Shown: positions 23,520 to 36,300 of the stretch, one piece after another | Layout of the letters: the number at the start of each line of letters is the position of its first letter | Numbering within the stretch: position 1 is the stretch's first letter | Assembly (NCBI GenBank): GCA_026182355.1 | Contig: JAPFBL010000244.1 | Coordinates: forward strand, 676,001-740,000 | Length of the DNA: 64,000 nucleotides | Reading direction: 5' to 3' | Source of the DNA: Hermatobates lingyangjiaoensis | Taxonomy: Eukaryota; Arthropoda; Insecta; Hemiptera; Hermatobatidae | Notes under the pieces: model-generated | Told to the model about the DNA's origin: nothing | The model's database searches: none | What the model saw: only the letters and a program-made list of their open reading frames with translations | Made by a program: the position numbers and the translations under genes

Positions 23520-23770
23520 CTGTTTTTCTTTATCGAGTTTTGATTTCAGCGTGAAACAATTCTCAAAAAAAAACTTTAGTCCAATGTTTCTTCTGTATTT
23601 GTAGACATATTCAGGACTACTGCAATTCAGAATTAATTCTTATGACATGAAATTAATGCTGTATTGATGCAGACCTGAAGATGTATAGAAATACAGTCGA
23701 AACATTAGTCTAAGGTGTTTATTTCAGAATTGCTTCACGCAGGACCAAATGTCGATAAAGAAAAATATTG
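23520..23770. repeat. Decayed PLE inverted repeat
   Basis: Arms around 23545-23640 and 23675-23765 are inverse, with degenerate cores: CTGAAGATGTATAG...GTCGAAACATTAG on plus at about 23684. Confidence 0.6.
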
Positions 23771-23779
23771 TAGAATATA

Positions 23780-26040
23780 TATGGAGATAAGAAAACTTTA
23801 TTTATCACAATTATAAACATAATGCTTTATCAATCAAATGATAAAGTATTTGTTGATATTCAAGTTATAAATAAAAATGTAATCATCTATATTAATTTGA
23901 CAGAAGAGAAAGCAACACTGATTTTAAAGCAATTGCCTGAAAAATCTTGCAGTGTTGAATCAAAACCTATTTGTTATTCTCTTCCCTGAAATGACTAAAT
24001 GTAGATACTAAAACTGTATAGAATACTAATTAAAGCTTTTATACGAAATATATCAAGTTTTATTACCTTCAATAAAGTATGATTCATGTTTGTTAATAAC
24101 AAAAAAAAAACTGAATGCCCTTAATTATTTAATGGGTATTAACAAACACTAACATAATATGCTGTTACACCAATTAAACACAACAAAATAAACAATATTA
24201 CTTTGAATAATTTGGAAAAGTTAAACAATAATCACAATATGCTTTCAAAAATAAAAAAGACACGTTTAGAAAATAAGTTTTAAACAGAAATAAATATTTA
24301 AATTAAATATAATTGTCTTTTTTTTTTTGAAAAATGTTAACTATTTTATAATTAAAAATAGAAGCGTTAACAAAGAAATAGGTGTGTCAGGATGATTTGC
24401 AGTGTCACTGTGCCAACATGATATTAAAACCTTCGTCACCCAATTAAATATTCAACGTCGCAGAAATATGACTCGAATTCGTTAACTGAATGAGATGGCT
24501 TGTTGGCTTTAATTATTTTTCATCTAAATTATTTCATATTGAATTACTGTCAAGGCAGAAGATTCTAACAAGCTACTAAAGTTTTTATTCAACCTTTAAA
24601 ACAGTATACCGTTCATACTGTACTATACATTCTTTAATTCAATTACCGTATCTTATAAAACACCTCTAAAACATATAGGAATTAATCTAATAATGAACGT
24701 TAATTCTTTAAAGGCAGTAACAGTGACTTCGGAACAATGTTAGCATCAAACATTATGGTGTAACCTTTGTTTTTTTTTTTTATTGTTGCTTTGGAGGAGG
24801 GGAATCAAAACATGCGACATGGGAGGAAAGCTTTCATAACTTCAAACTTCCATATCAAATGACATTATCACTGATAAGTTTTTGCTAATTGACTGCTCGT
24901 GGGCGTTTTATTACATCTATGACTTAATGGTAGCCGTTTCCAATTCTATCTGCCCAAGGGCTGGCTTACATTCAGACATTTGCTGTTAACCGTAGCAGAT
25001 AATTACAACAAACAACCTACAATGTACCAGGTTGTAGACTATTGTTCTCTTAATCAAATAATAACAAACGAAACTGCACCGTGTACTCATCTGAGTTTTA
25101 TTAGCACCGCTAGAATTTCCTTTTCTATTTAAAGAAAAAATTACATCGGCTTGTCTTTTAATGAAAGATTTTCAAACACAAATAGCTGGCGAAATAGTTT
25201 TCAATGTATCAGTTAAAATACAGTATGGGGGGCCCCTCGATAACTACCAACTGCCAAATGTCGATAATACTTGTACCACAATATATCGATTATTCGATGG
25301 CCTCCTGAAGTTAATATATTGATTTCATTAGAATATTACTTATATATTACAAAATATATTTCTTTTATTTGTGATACTTTACATTTATTATATACTTTTG
25401 TACTTATAAGTATTTATAAGTATAAATTAGTAAAATTTTATACTTAATTATACTTTAAAAAAACTAGTATAAACCCGCCATTTAATCGAATAAATTTACC
25501 ATTTATTCCAATAAAATGCTTCGATTTTTAAATCAAAACTAAGTTCGATGTCTAAATGTTTAAAATATATTAAAGGTTCAGCAAGAAATTAACTCAAGAA
25601 ACGAAAGTTACGAATGGAAAGTCTGACATTAACTTCAACATTTAAATTTATTACCTCCAGTTGCACAAGATACTGTTGATCATAATTTAGCCCTATTAAT
25701 GACTGATTTCAACTTTACTGTTGGTTTTATTAATCAGCAAGTTAATTTAATTTCTATTCGCGAAACTATTGCGGATAAGTTCCATAAGGAATAGTATCAT
25801 GGAAGACAAAATGGAAATATTTGAAGGTTAATTCACTACTGGCTTATTTCATTAAATCTTTTTCGAAAATTTCATTGGAGACAACTACTTTTGCGTAATG
25901 AATATTGTATAAAACTATTATAAGATCTAGTTTAAATATAAATCTCTTAGTTTACTCCAGATTTGTTTCCAAACAAACGAATGATTTCAACTGAAAATTG
26001 CTTCATTCCTGTTGTAAATGACCAGACGGAAACTAATTCA
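23780..26040. other. No gene seen
   Basis: 2.2 kb of AT-rich sequence with short homopolymer runs. I cannot see exons, RNA genes or defined repeats. Confidence 0.5.
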
Positions 26041-26042
26041 AT

Positions 26043-26434
26043 AGTCACTCGACCCTCGAATTTCCGTACTGAAACAGGTCCGGAAACAGAAAAGTCTGGA
26101 AATTGGTAACACTGGTAAGTGGTAGCCTAATGGTAGGTAGCGTAGGCATATAAGAAGGGAGGATCGCTAGGCTATTATTCTCTGTCTCACCTTGCCTTAA
26201 ATCACAATCATAATCATAAAGTACAGGTGAATATAGTTAGTTTATGTTTATCATTCATTAAAATACGTAATAATAATATTGTTTATGCATAATAAAGGTA
26301 TAGTTTGCTTAAGATAACGAAATTGAAGTTACTCTGCCCTCATTATGAGTTGCCAATACTCGGATGATAATTTATACTATTCGAAAGAAAAAAAAGTATG
26401 GTTTCTTGATGTACGGAAAATCGAGGGTTGATTG
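26043..26434. mobile_element. pogo/Tigger-like element
   Basis: Ends CACTCGACCCTCGAATTTCC and GGAAAATCGAGGGTTGATTG are inverted repeats. The left interior matches 55335-55450 (AAGTGGTAGCCTAATGG). Confidence 0.65.
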
Positions 26435-26669
26435 TATTTTAGTAAAATATACCATGGTAGACACCTCAAAAGATCCAGAACTACTTACGTCAGTGATAAC
26501 AGGAGGCCCTCCGATACTACATTTTAACCGATGTTTCATTACCCCATGAGACAACACTGTGTTAGACAACACGCTTCATGCTGGTATATAGTACAAGGTA
26601 GTAGTCAAATCAAATAACAAGGAATTTGTTTTGACAAAAGGAAAAGCTACACTGATTTTAAAACAATTG

Positions 26670-26780
26670 ATAGATCGCCTCCTCGTAAATAAATCGGAGG
26701 CCAAAGTACGTATTGAACCACGGATCTACTAGTCGAGAAGCAAGCAAGCAAGCCATCGGACTACCCTGGCACCTATGCCA
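26670..26780 (-). mobile_element. SINE head fragment
   Basis: Minus-strand tRNA-like head: GTATTGAACCACGGATC and GGACTACCCTGGC. Confidence 0.5.
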
Positions 26781-27114
26781 CAGGTTCATTCAAAACCTAT
26801 TTACTATACTCTTCCCTCAAATAACTGCGAGTACTTAGTTGAACTGCAATGAGTAATATATTTGAAAAATATCATTCTTAAAATTACTAAGATTCTGATG
26901 AAATTCAATTGTTAAGTTATACACGGTGTTTTAAAAACTTTTACGATAATATGTAAAAAAGCATTAAAGTAAGCATTATTTTTTTATTCCAAACTTTATT
27001 ATTATTCTTACTTTTATTGATAATCATAATTTTATGATTTTTATGGGGGAAGGGGTGGGGGGAATAAGAAGGCAGTCAGAGAAGGTATCAAACTGTACGA
27101 TGAGTATGGTGGCG

Positions 27115-27430
27115 ATTAGGTTAGGTTAGGTTACACTGGCAAACCCACAAAGAACACTCATAAATGGAACATTGGTCCTTTGTAATACCATAAAATTAAC
27201 ATATTTACTATACTGGGAGTTCTAAGTTATGCCTACTTCAAGTGTATTTAGACTAGGGAATCATCAATGAGTACTTGACATTATACAGACTCGGGTCCGA
27301 CGGCTTAACGTCCCTCAGATATATTCACATCCCGCGTGAACAAATATGAGGACCAGAGTGGGTATTGAACCCCTGATCTACCAGTCCAGAGACGAGCAAG
27401 CAAACAAGCAATTGGGCTACCACTGCCTTC
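27115..27430 (-). mobile_element. tRNA-derived SINE, full length, with TTAGG tail
   Basis: Plus-strand reading begins GATTAGGTTAGGTTAGGTTA (three to four AACCT units in element orientation), then the SINE body and the tRNA head to 27430. Confidence 0.8.
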
Positions 27431-28054
27431 TATGGTCGCCATTAAAATGAATTTGAAACTCCCCTCCTCTGGAAGCTTTTATCTCTGTGGTTCAAATTCA
27501 CTGCTTATGGACGTATTTTCATCAACTTTCCAGGAAAATCACAATATACGTTAGTTATTTCAATAACTAAATAAATTTAACAGCCTTTAAGAATCCTATA
27601 AAATATCGATGTCATGAATGTATCACTACGATTTATTCGTTGTATTACGAGATTTAAATAACTTATGTAAAACTAAAAAAAAAATAAATAAATAGTAAAA
27701 AAATATATTCAGTAAAGTGAAAACGTCAACACTGATTGACAAATATTAATAAACTTTAATTAAAATCAGTGGGATTTGACAGAAGAACTTAAAGAAGCTA
27801 TCATTGATAAGGTTGATTTAGCCATTGAAATGGCGATAGGTAAACTTTTTCTGACTACAAGAAAGTTCGGTCAACTAACGAATTAGCGAACGAGGTTTAC
27901 TCCTTTGGTTACAAAAATCTTTGCTGATATTTCTAAAGAGAATATCATATGAGAAAAAATGGAAGGAGAGTATCGTATATTTGAGGTCGAGTTTGTTTGA
28001 TTTCCAACGCACACACTTATAAGGCTTTCTCACCTTTTTAGTGCTGTTCTCTGG

Positions 28055-28295
28055 AGCAGATAAATGTAGCTCATTTATTATTTGGCACCCATTTTAACAA
28101 AGCATAAGTTATATTTGCTGGGCTAATTCTGCATTAGGAGTGCTAAAATTTTGCCCAAACTCAAATGTATTTACATAGCAGGGTCTTTAAAGAGTACCTG
28201 CTATCGTACAGGCTTGGGACTGTCTACTTAACGTCTTCTCCGAAGGACGACGTACTCAGATTTATATACCTTCCGCATAAATAAATCGAGGTATT
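28055..28295 (-). mobile_element. Partial SINE
   Basis: Shared blocks CAGGCTTGGGACTG and CTCCGAAGGACGACGTACTC; the head is lost. Confidence 0.6.
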
Positions 28296-28365
28296 GAATA
28301 AAAAATAGTAAGACCATCCACTTTGGTCAGTTCTCACAAGGATGAACAGCGCCCTGCACCACATA

Positions 28366-28644
28366 CTATGTTATATATATATATATATATATACTTTATC
28401 GATGAAAATACGATCCGAAATGGACAAATACAGTTCAATGTACATAAAGAAACATAGAGAATTAAAAACACACACTCACAGTCTATAATTTTCGGTTGAA
28501 CTGTCTTCAGGAGAGATAAGAGAGAGAAACAAGCGCACTGGTACAGAGACGGTTGGAGACCGTCTCCTGAAGGCGGTTCAACCAAAAATTAGAGACTGTA
28601 AGGGTGTGTTTTTAATTTCTCTATGTTTTTTATGTACATTGAAC

Positions 28645-28678
<34 letters not shown>

Positions 28679-28875
28679 ATGACCAAACAACATTATGAAA
28701 TGGCAAAAAAAGACTAAGATCCTTCAACCGTAACAAGCGGTCTGCGTCAGAGTCAAAAACCCAATTGAGGGTTTTTTTTCAGTTGTTTCAGTTGGGTTTT
28801 TGACTTTGACGAAGACCTCTTGTTATAGTTGAAAGATGTTAGTCTTTTTTCCCATTTCTTTCCCATTTATATATA
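28366..28875. mobile_element. Two inverted pairs of PLE termini in (AT)n
   Basis: 28400-28640 is an inverted pair of the AATT family. 28680-28870 is an inverted pair of the AGATCT family, with motifs at 28712-28754 (minus, core CTGACGC) and about 28801-28843 (plus, TTGACGA). Each pair is bounded by (AT)n. All cores carry a mutation in an invariant base, so these copies look decayed. Confidence 0.65.
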
Positions 28876-28889
28876 TATATTGTTAAAAA

Positions 28890-29600
28890 ACAGACCATAT
28901 TTAGCTGAAACTTGCTTTTTCATAAGTTTCTCGAGTTTGCGGAATAACGATTTTGTTACTGTATCCACCAATTGTTAAGTAAGTTACCAATCGACATGTT
29001 AAATGAACACATGTTTCTGCTGTCCTCAGCCATTATCAAGATATGAATGCATTATCAAGATATTAATGCACTATCAAGATATATTATCTGGAGCGCCTAG
29101 AAAGCACACAGAGCAAGCCCACCATACTAAGTCAACAAGAAAGCTTTTGTTGAAGGGACAAAAATAATAATAAAAAAAAAAGAAATCACCATGGACATAG
29201 AATAATAGAAGCTATACTTATTAATAAAAAGAAGCCATATTTTAATAAACAATTAGAAATTAGTGCTAAATTTCTCAAATTGTTTAAATCTATCTCCAGC
29301 CAATTAGGGCCTCTCCCAGATAGCTGCAACGACGCCATAGGTCACTCAACCATCACCGATTAGACAGAAACAACTTTAATCCCCCCCAACCCCAGTTGTT
29401 ACACCTTTCTTATATAAAGCATTAAACTTCAAAATTCATTCATATCTTGATAATGGCTGAAGACAGCAGAAACATGTGTTCATTTAGCATGTCGATTGGT
29501 AACTTACTATATTCTGTGGATACAGTAACAAGATCGTTATTCCGGAAACTCGAGAAACTGATGAAAAAGCAAGTTTCAGCTAAATATGGGGTAATTTGTA
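28890..29600. mobile_element. PLE fragment between inverted termini
   Basis: Arms 28890-29050 and 29440-29600 are inverse (GCTGAAGACAGCAGAAACAT). Between them 29184-29363 (plus) reads NHHGHRIIEAILINKKKPYF, then NKQLEISAKFL, resembling the C-terminal part of a GIY-YIG endonuclease (E...LI..KKP.FN). Confidence 0.62.
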
Positions 29601-30363
29601 ACAATATATACACACAGGAAGGACTGCTACCAAAATTTACAAATATATATATACTATGTTACGAGTTTTCTAACTATTATTACCTAACAACATAATTAAT
29701 AACCTTTAATTGACAGACAGTCGATTTTACCGAACCGATTTTACCAAATTCCAATTAAATAAATAAACCATTTTTCAATGATATATACTGATATTGTATA
29801 AGATGGAACAAAGAAAATAAACCTTGATGTTTCATTGAGAAAAAAACCATTTAAACTTGAGAACACTTTGAATCGAGTAGTCTTTGAGGAATAGTATTTG
29901 ATAAATGTAAAAGATTCTACTACTGATAACACTGAATGACATTGAAAGTCGGATAATATTAAAAAATAATCAATCTGAAAACGATACACTTGAATCGTGA
30001 AAAACTTTTATCGAAGACAGAAAATGCAATCGACTATTTCAATGAAAAACTTATAGCTAAACCCAAAAAAAAATATATTTATCACAATAATAATATAAAG
30101 CTCTTGGAATGCAATAAGTACAAAAAAGAAAAATTAAGAAAACAAAGCAATTATATATATCGAAATAAATAAACGTAAAAAATAATTTAATAATATATAT
30201 ATATATGAGGATTAGAGAAATAAATAAATATATAATGTAGCAGGAAGATCAAGGTATGGGAAATTGTAATCGAAGTTAGTATGGGACATTAAGAGTGAGT
30301 TGGCTGTAATCACAGATTCAAGCGCACAGCAGGGACTAGAGTGGTGAAGTCAAGGACTCTGGA

Positions 30364-33300
30364 CTAGGCTTGGACTCCTTTTTCGTCTACCAGCAGTCCA
30401 TTGATTCTTTCAATGCAGACTTTAGAGCCCTCTGAAGCCTCCTTGCAGAGCTGAAACGTAATGGTTTAGTTTTCAAAAAATATATTACAAGCAATGTATA
30501 ATAATGATTCGCTTTTGAATTCTGAAAACGATCGATAAGACAAATTTACAAGTTATCATAATGACGTATGCATTTCAGAATGCATTATAATGCTGCCTAA
30601 TTAAGATGACTTTGATTTGTAGCTGTAATTTAATTACAGCAATTAGACGTGCTCAATTATCAATTTGATAGAGCTCATTAGCAGGTAGCAATTAAGTCGT
30701 GCAGACAGATACCATACAAGAAAACAATTCTCATTTATATATTACAGTATAGACTAGCAGTGTACTCAGGTTATCTAGGATAGGTCAGGTTGCAGTGGCA
30801 GTCTCACAAGATGGTACAGTGGCAGTACCTAACATGGTATAGGCTCGGAACCGACGGCTTAACGTCCTATCCGAAGGACTTGCCAGATTTATTCACTTCC
30901 CACGTGAATAAATCAAGGGCCAGGTGGAGTTCGAAGCACAGATTGAAACATCCTGACATTACTTAAACCTCAACATGGAAGCACGCACTTTGTTTTAGGC
31001 GAGAATGATTTATCATTGCCTGCTTTAATTCTAAATTATCCTAGAGTAACCTGGGTACATAGCTAGTCTTGACTATTTTATAAATGACGATGTCATCTTG
31101 TACGGTATCTGTACGTCTTAATTGCTACCTACTAATGAGCTGTCCCAAATTGATAATTGGACATATCTAATTGCTTCAATTAAACTACAGCTAGAAATCA
31201 AAGTCATCGTAATTAGACAGCGTTATAATTCATTATGAAATTATTACGTCATTATGACAGCACTTATACTCTCAGTAACATTTAATAGAGCATGCCAAGT
31301 TGAATAGTTTATTTCATGTACATATCTATTTTATTTTTATGAAATGAAGGTTTATGAATTCATAAAACTATTTGTATAAAACATTAAGGTCCTACATGCG
31401 AATTCATTTACTTTAATTATTTCTTTAATACTTGCGTATTTTTAAACTTCAATGCAAAGTGGTTTCTACATGAACAAAATCCGATATTTTTATTATATAT
31501 AGAAATAATTTATTCGAAATTTCCACTGTTTGCTCGACAAATTGATTTTTAATACATTTCGACTCCATTTCTGTGTAGTTATGCCTCATAAAAAACTAGC
31601 GATCGGTTGTTCTACGTTTTTAAGCATAAAAGAAAAAAGGCAACAGGCAACTTGAGTCTCAGAAACGAACAATGGACGAGAAGCGAGATTGGAATCCAAT
31701 CGAGAACGTAAACTTTCAACCCTGTTCATCTTTACGATGCCATAATGACAGCGTTTATTCAAGTGTGGTTATTATACAACGTCCGCGGGTCACCTGTTAC
31801 ATTAATGTTTAAATACGGGTCGAACCTCCCTAATCCACCAGATCTTAGACGTACCCGGACCATGGAAAATTCCAAACTATAGGTGGCCCCCAAAACACCT
31901 TCTATATACATGTATACTGACCCTGAATTATGATGTACAAGTATAGCTGTAACACTGTTTTGATATATGATAGTTATATTGCATGAAAATATACGTACAA
32001 AAAGTATATAAAAAAACACGTTTAGGGGATTATTACGGATTTTTATTACACTAGTCAAGCAGATGAACAATAATAAAATATTCTAGAATACATCATAACC
32101 AGTAAGCACTACAGAATTATACATCACAACGAAATAATTGCAGTACTGCACCTGTACCTTTGCAACATTGATGTTCACCTGGAAGTAAGGAAAATATAAA
32201 ATAAATGAGGAAAAACAAAATAAATATTAAGAGTGCACACGGTAAGTAGATTTAAAAAAAAGATGAAATTAAAAAAAAATAAAATAAAATAAATTAACTG
32301 CAGTAACGGTACACTTACGCCATTATACGGCTTGGAACCCAGTACAGGTACATTCAGGTTGTAAGACGATATTCATTGATGGTACGAAGTTTTTCCGGGT
32401 CAGCTGGTATATTTCGTAAATATCTATTTAGAATTGCTTGGGAGAAATGATACTGACCAATGAAAAGTTAAGAAAACCATGCGATAGACCATCCAGGATA
32501 TCGAGAGTGACTTGATTACCAAGGCTTCGCAAACGCTTGGCGAATTCAACACAGTCGTCCAGAAAGGGGTCGAAATGAACAGTCTAAAAAAAAAAAAAAC
32601 GTTCACTTAGTATTGCTTTACCATGAAAGAGCAATACCAATACTGCATACAAACCAAATTAATCATAAATAACAATAAAGAAAGAAAAATGTAAATAAAA
32701 AAATATAATCGAATGTTTTCCAATCTCGACCACATATATTTACACTATTTTTCTTTCTTATCGAGGTTTGGTCTAGCTTCAATAATGCAACACCTTTAAG
32801 CCGACGTTTCGTCTATATTTGTGGACATCTTCAGGGCTACAACAATACAGAGTTTAGTTACTATAACATTAAACATAATTATATTACACTATTTAATTGA
32901 TATACGTAATTACCTTGGTATTTTTCTATTATGAGGAACTAACTACATAACGGTTTGTGTTCAAATCAGCTAGTGTGCTGCCCTAGTGACAGTTTTTTGA
33001 ACCTTCTAATTAGACTTGATAAGTTGTAGTTTCCTGGTCCTTTTTTCTTCTTTGATATAGTTTTAATGAGTTTTTAGGGTTGTTTTGAGTTATCAAGTCT
33101 GATTCGAAGGTTCAAAAAACTGTCACTAGGGCAGCACACTAGCTAATTTGAACACAAACTGTTATGTAGTTAGTTCCTCATAATAGAAAAATACCACGGT
33201 AATTATGTACATTAATTAAATAATGTAATATAATTATGTTTAATGTTATAGTAACTAAACTCTGTATTGTTGTAGCCCTGAAGATGTCTACAAATATAGA

Positions 33301-36300
33301 CGAAACGTCGGCTTAAACGTGTTGCATTATCGAAGCTAGACCAAACCTCCATAAGAAAGAAAAATAGTGTAAAAAAACATATCTGTAATAGTAAATAAAA
33401 GGTAAAGACTAAATAAAAAGAAAGAAATAGGGAACTAGTTAATAATAAGATGTCTTGAAAAATCGAATATAAAACAAATTAATAGTAAGGAATTAAAGAC
33501 CAAAATATTGGTCTATAATAATAATTTACATTAATATATTTATTTTAAGGCACTCTGAGGAAGCCTTTATTTGGTTGTTGGGCGCTAGAAATGCCCCTGG
33601 TCATAACTTAATCAATGTTTGTTTCTTAAAAAATCTTCTTTTTTTTTACTATTCACATTTCACCATTCTAAAGCTTCCATTTTACTTGATTTTTCCTGTT
33701 ATATTTCCATTATTTCTACTATCACATACAAATTAATTTTTAATTTATGAATTTTTCTTTTCCATTTTCCTCTCTTTCGTTTCACTTAATATCTACAACC
33801 ATTTTTTCATGGTTTAAATTGTCTTAAACTGTTCCACAATGGTAAGTTGGCTACACTGTCACTTTTTATCAGTCGGTAAACAATTTCACGACTCCACTCT
33901 TGTGTTTCTTCTTCACCACTCCTGAAGACGGCAAGATTTTTTATTTCCGCTTTCAGGAGAGGAATTTTATTGTCGGCAAATTGTTAACTGAACGACCGCA
34001 AGAAGTCAGTATATATTTATAGGGTGCAGAAGTTAAATCCGGACAAATTTCAATTTCCCGCCATATCATGGTTCCGTTAGACGTCGCGATTGATGTTCTT
34101 GAACTCCAAGGGCGTCTTGTAAACAGTCATAACTTTAAAATAGCCGAGATGCAAGAATCGAAGAGCCGCGCTGGGATGTCAGCGACCGAGATCATTCGAT
34201 TCTTTGGATACCCGAGATCGACTGTTTATGATGTTGTGGCAAAATCCGAAGATTCGGAGAAATTCCGCTAACCCGATGAGGGAACGCGTACCACGAACTC
34301 CGGCAGTCGTGGAAAGGGCCTCAGGAGCTGATTTCGGACAATCATGGAGAAAATTGGCGTCAGTCGTGGGTGTCAGCAAGCGAACAACTCTTTGGATTGA
34401 AGAAGAGGACCTATGTTTTTTTTTTATTGTTTAAACCGATCCCCTAGCGGTTGATAACATCATGTTGTTGTTTTTCGCCCCCTAGTATAATTGCGTGAAT
34501 TAGTTCGTTTATATTGGTCTAATGCGCGACGTAGAATCGTGGTGCCCGCCTCCGCGAGGTCCACGTCGGACACCCCCAAGTTTGTTTGGCTAAACTTGGA
34601 GGTGACAAAAAGGGCAACACGTTAAATAGTCGGCCTGATTTGATCTAATGGTGTAAATGGCTGGAAAGCTAGGGTGCACAGCAATCAAAACAGGTTTGAT
34701 AACGTCAGCCGTTTACTGACTTTTGTTTGAATAGGTGATTCTACAGATTCTACATTGAGAGTCCTAAATTTTTCCTAATTCAAGAGCATTTCGAATGGGA
34801 AACTTTAACGAGTACCAGACATCGTACAGGCTCGGGACCGACGGCTTAACGTCCTCTCCGAGAGACAACGTACTCAGATTTACTCACTTCCCACGTGAAT
34901 AAATCGAGAGCCAGGTGGGGATCGAACTCCGGACCTACCAGTTGAGAGGTGAGTACGTTAACCACTGAGCTAACCTTGCCCCAGGAACTATGTTCAAGTC
35001 GTATACAATAAAGGTGCGACAGATAGCTCTCTTTTACATTTGTATATTGTATTATAATATAATACATTATTGGGAATATAATAAATTATATTTCTAATAC
35101 AAAGTTTAATTTGACCGGATTTAACTGCTGTTCCCTACATGATTGCTACACCCTACGATCAGTATAAGAAAAGACAAATCACTAAGTTATTATATAAAAT
35201 GAACAATATCAATAACAAATTTTAAAATTGTTTATAAGCTTACCAGAAGAGAAATTGGTGGAAATTGATTAAGGACTTCATCAGGAGCATAATAAGGTGA
35301 AATGAGTGGGTCATGGGGAATGTCAATGTCCAGCATGTGAACGGGACACGGCAAGTACGCCTCCTTAGCCATTTCTTCATCTAGCTTGGCACTGGAACAA
35401 AAGATCACAATCAGAAAGAAAAAGTTAAATGAATCGGACAGAACAAGTACGCTTCCTTCGTCATTCCTTTATCTGAAGTCACCGAAACAAAAGATCACAC
35501 TTAGAAAGATAATAGTCAAGTGAATGGAATAAGGCAACTATACCTCTCTTGGCATTGTAACAAAAGATCACAATCAGAAAGAAAAAGTTAAATAAATCGG
35601 ACAGAACAAGTACGCTTCCTTCGTCATTCCTTTATCTGAAGTCACCGAAACAAAAGATCACACTTAGAAAGATAATAGTCAAGTGAATGGAATAAGGCAA
35701 GTATGCCTCCCTTGGCACTGTAACAAAAGATCACACTCAGAAAGGTTAGAGTCAAGTGAATATGACATGACCAGTACGCCTCTTTGGGCATTTCTTGATC
35801 TAGATCAGTAATGAAACAAAAGATCACACTCAGAAAGATAACAGTCATGTGAATAGGACACGGCAAATACGCCTCCTTTGCCATTTCTTCATCTAGCTTA
35901 ACACTGAAACAAAAGGTCACACACAGAAAGATAGCATCAAGTACTCTCCTTGGGTATTTCTTTATCGATCTTTCCATTGAAACAAAAGATCAAATTCAGA
36001 AATATAACATCAAGTACGCCTCCTTGGCCTTTTCTTCATTTAACTTTGCACTAAAATAAAAGATCATACTCAGAAAGATAACATCAAGTAAGCTTCCTTG
36101 GACAATTCTTATCTAGCTTGGTACAGAAACAAAAGATCCCACTCAGAAAGATAACATCAAGTACTCCTTGTTGGCCATTTCTTCATCTAACTTTGCACTA
36201 AAATAAAAGATCACACTCAGAAAGATATTATGGGTAACTCAGAAATACCTTGGATATTTCTTTATCGATCTTCGCACTGAAACAAAAGATCAAACTCAAA

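Larger units (their letters stand above)
32749..33368. repeat. Long PLE inverted repeat (about 275-bp arms) in HSL intron
   Basis: Left arm about 32749-33022, right arm about 33090-33368, spacer about 67 bp. The arms differ by scattered substitutions and small indels. Each contains a hammerhead-like unit, listed separately. Confidence 0.85.

Noticed and set aside
35642..35977. Independent 111-aa gene on the minus strand
   Set aside because: It consists of repeats of the HSL exon 10 start and its splice acceptor; not a separate gene.
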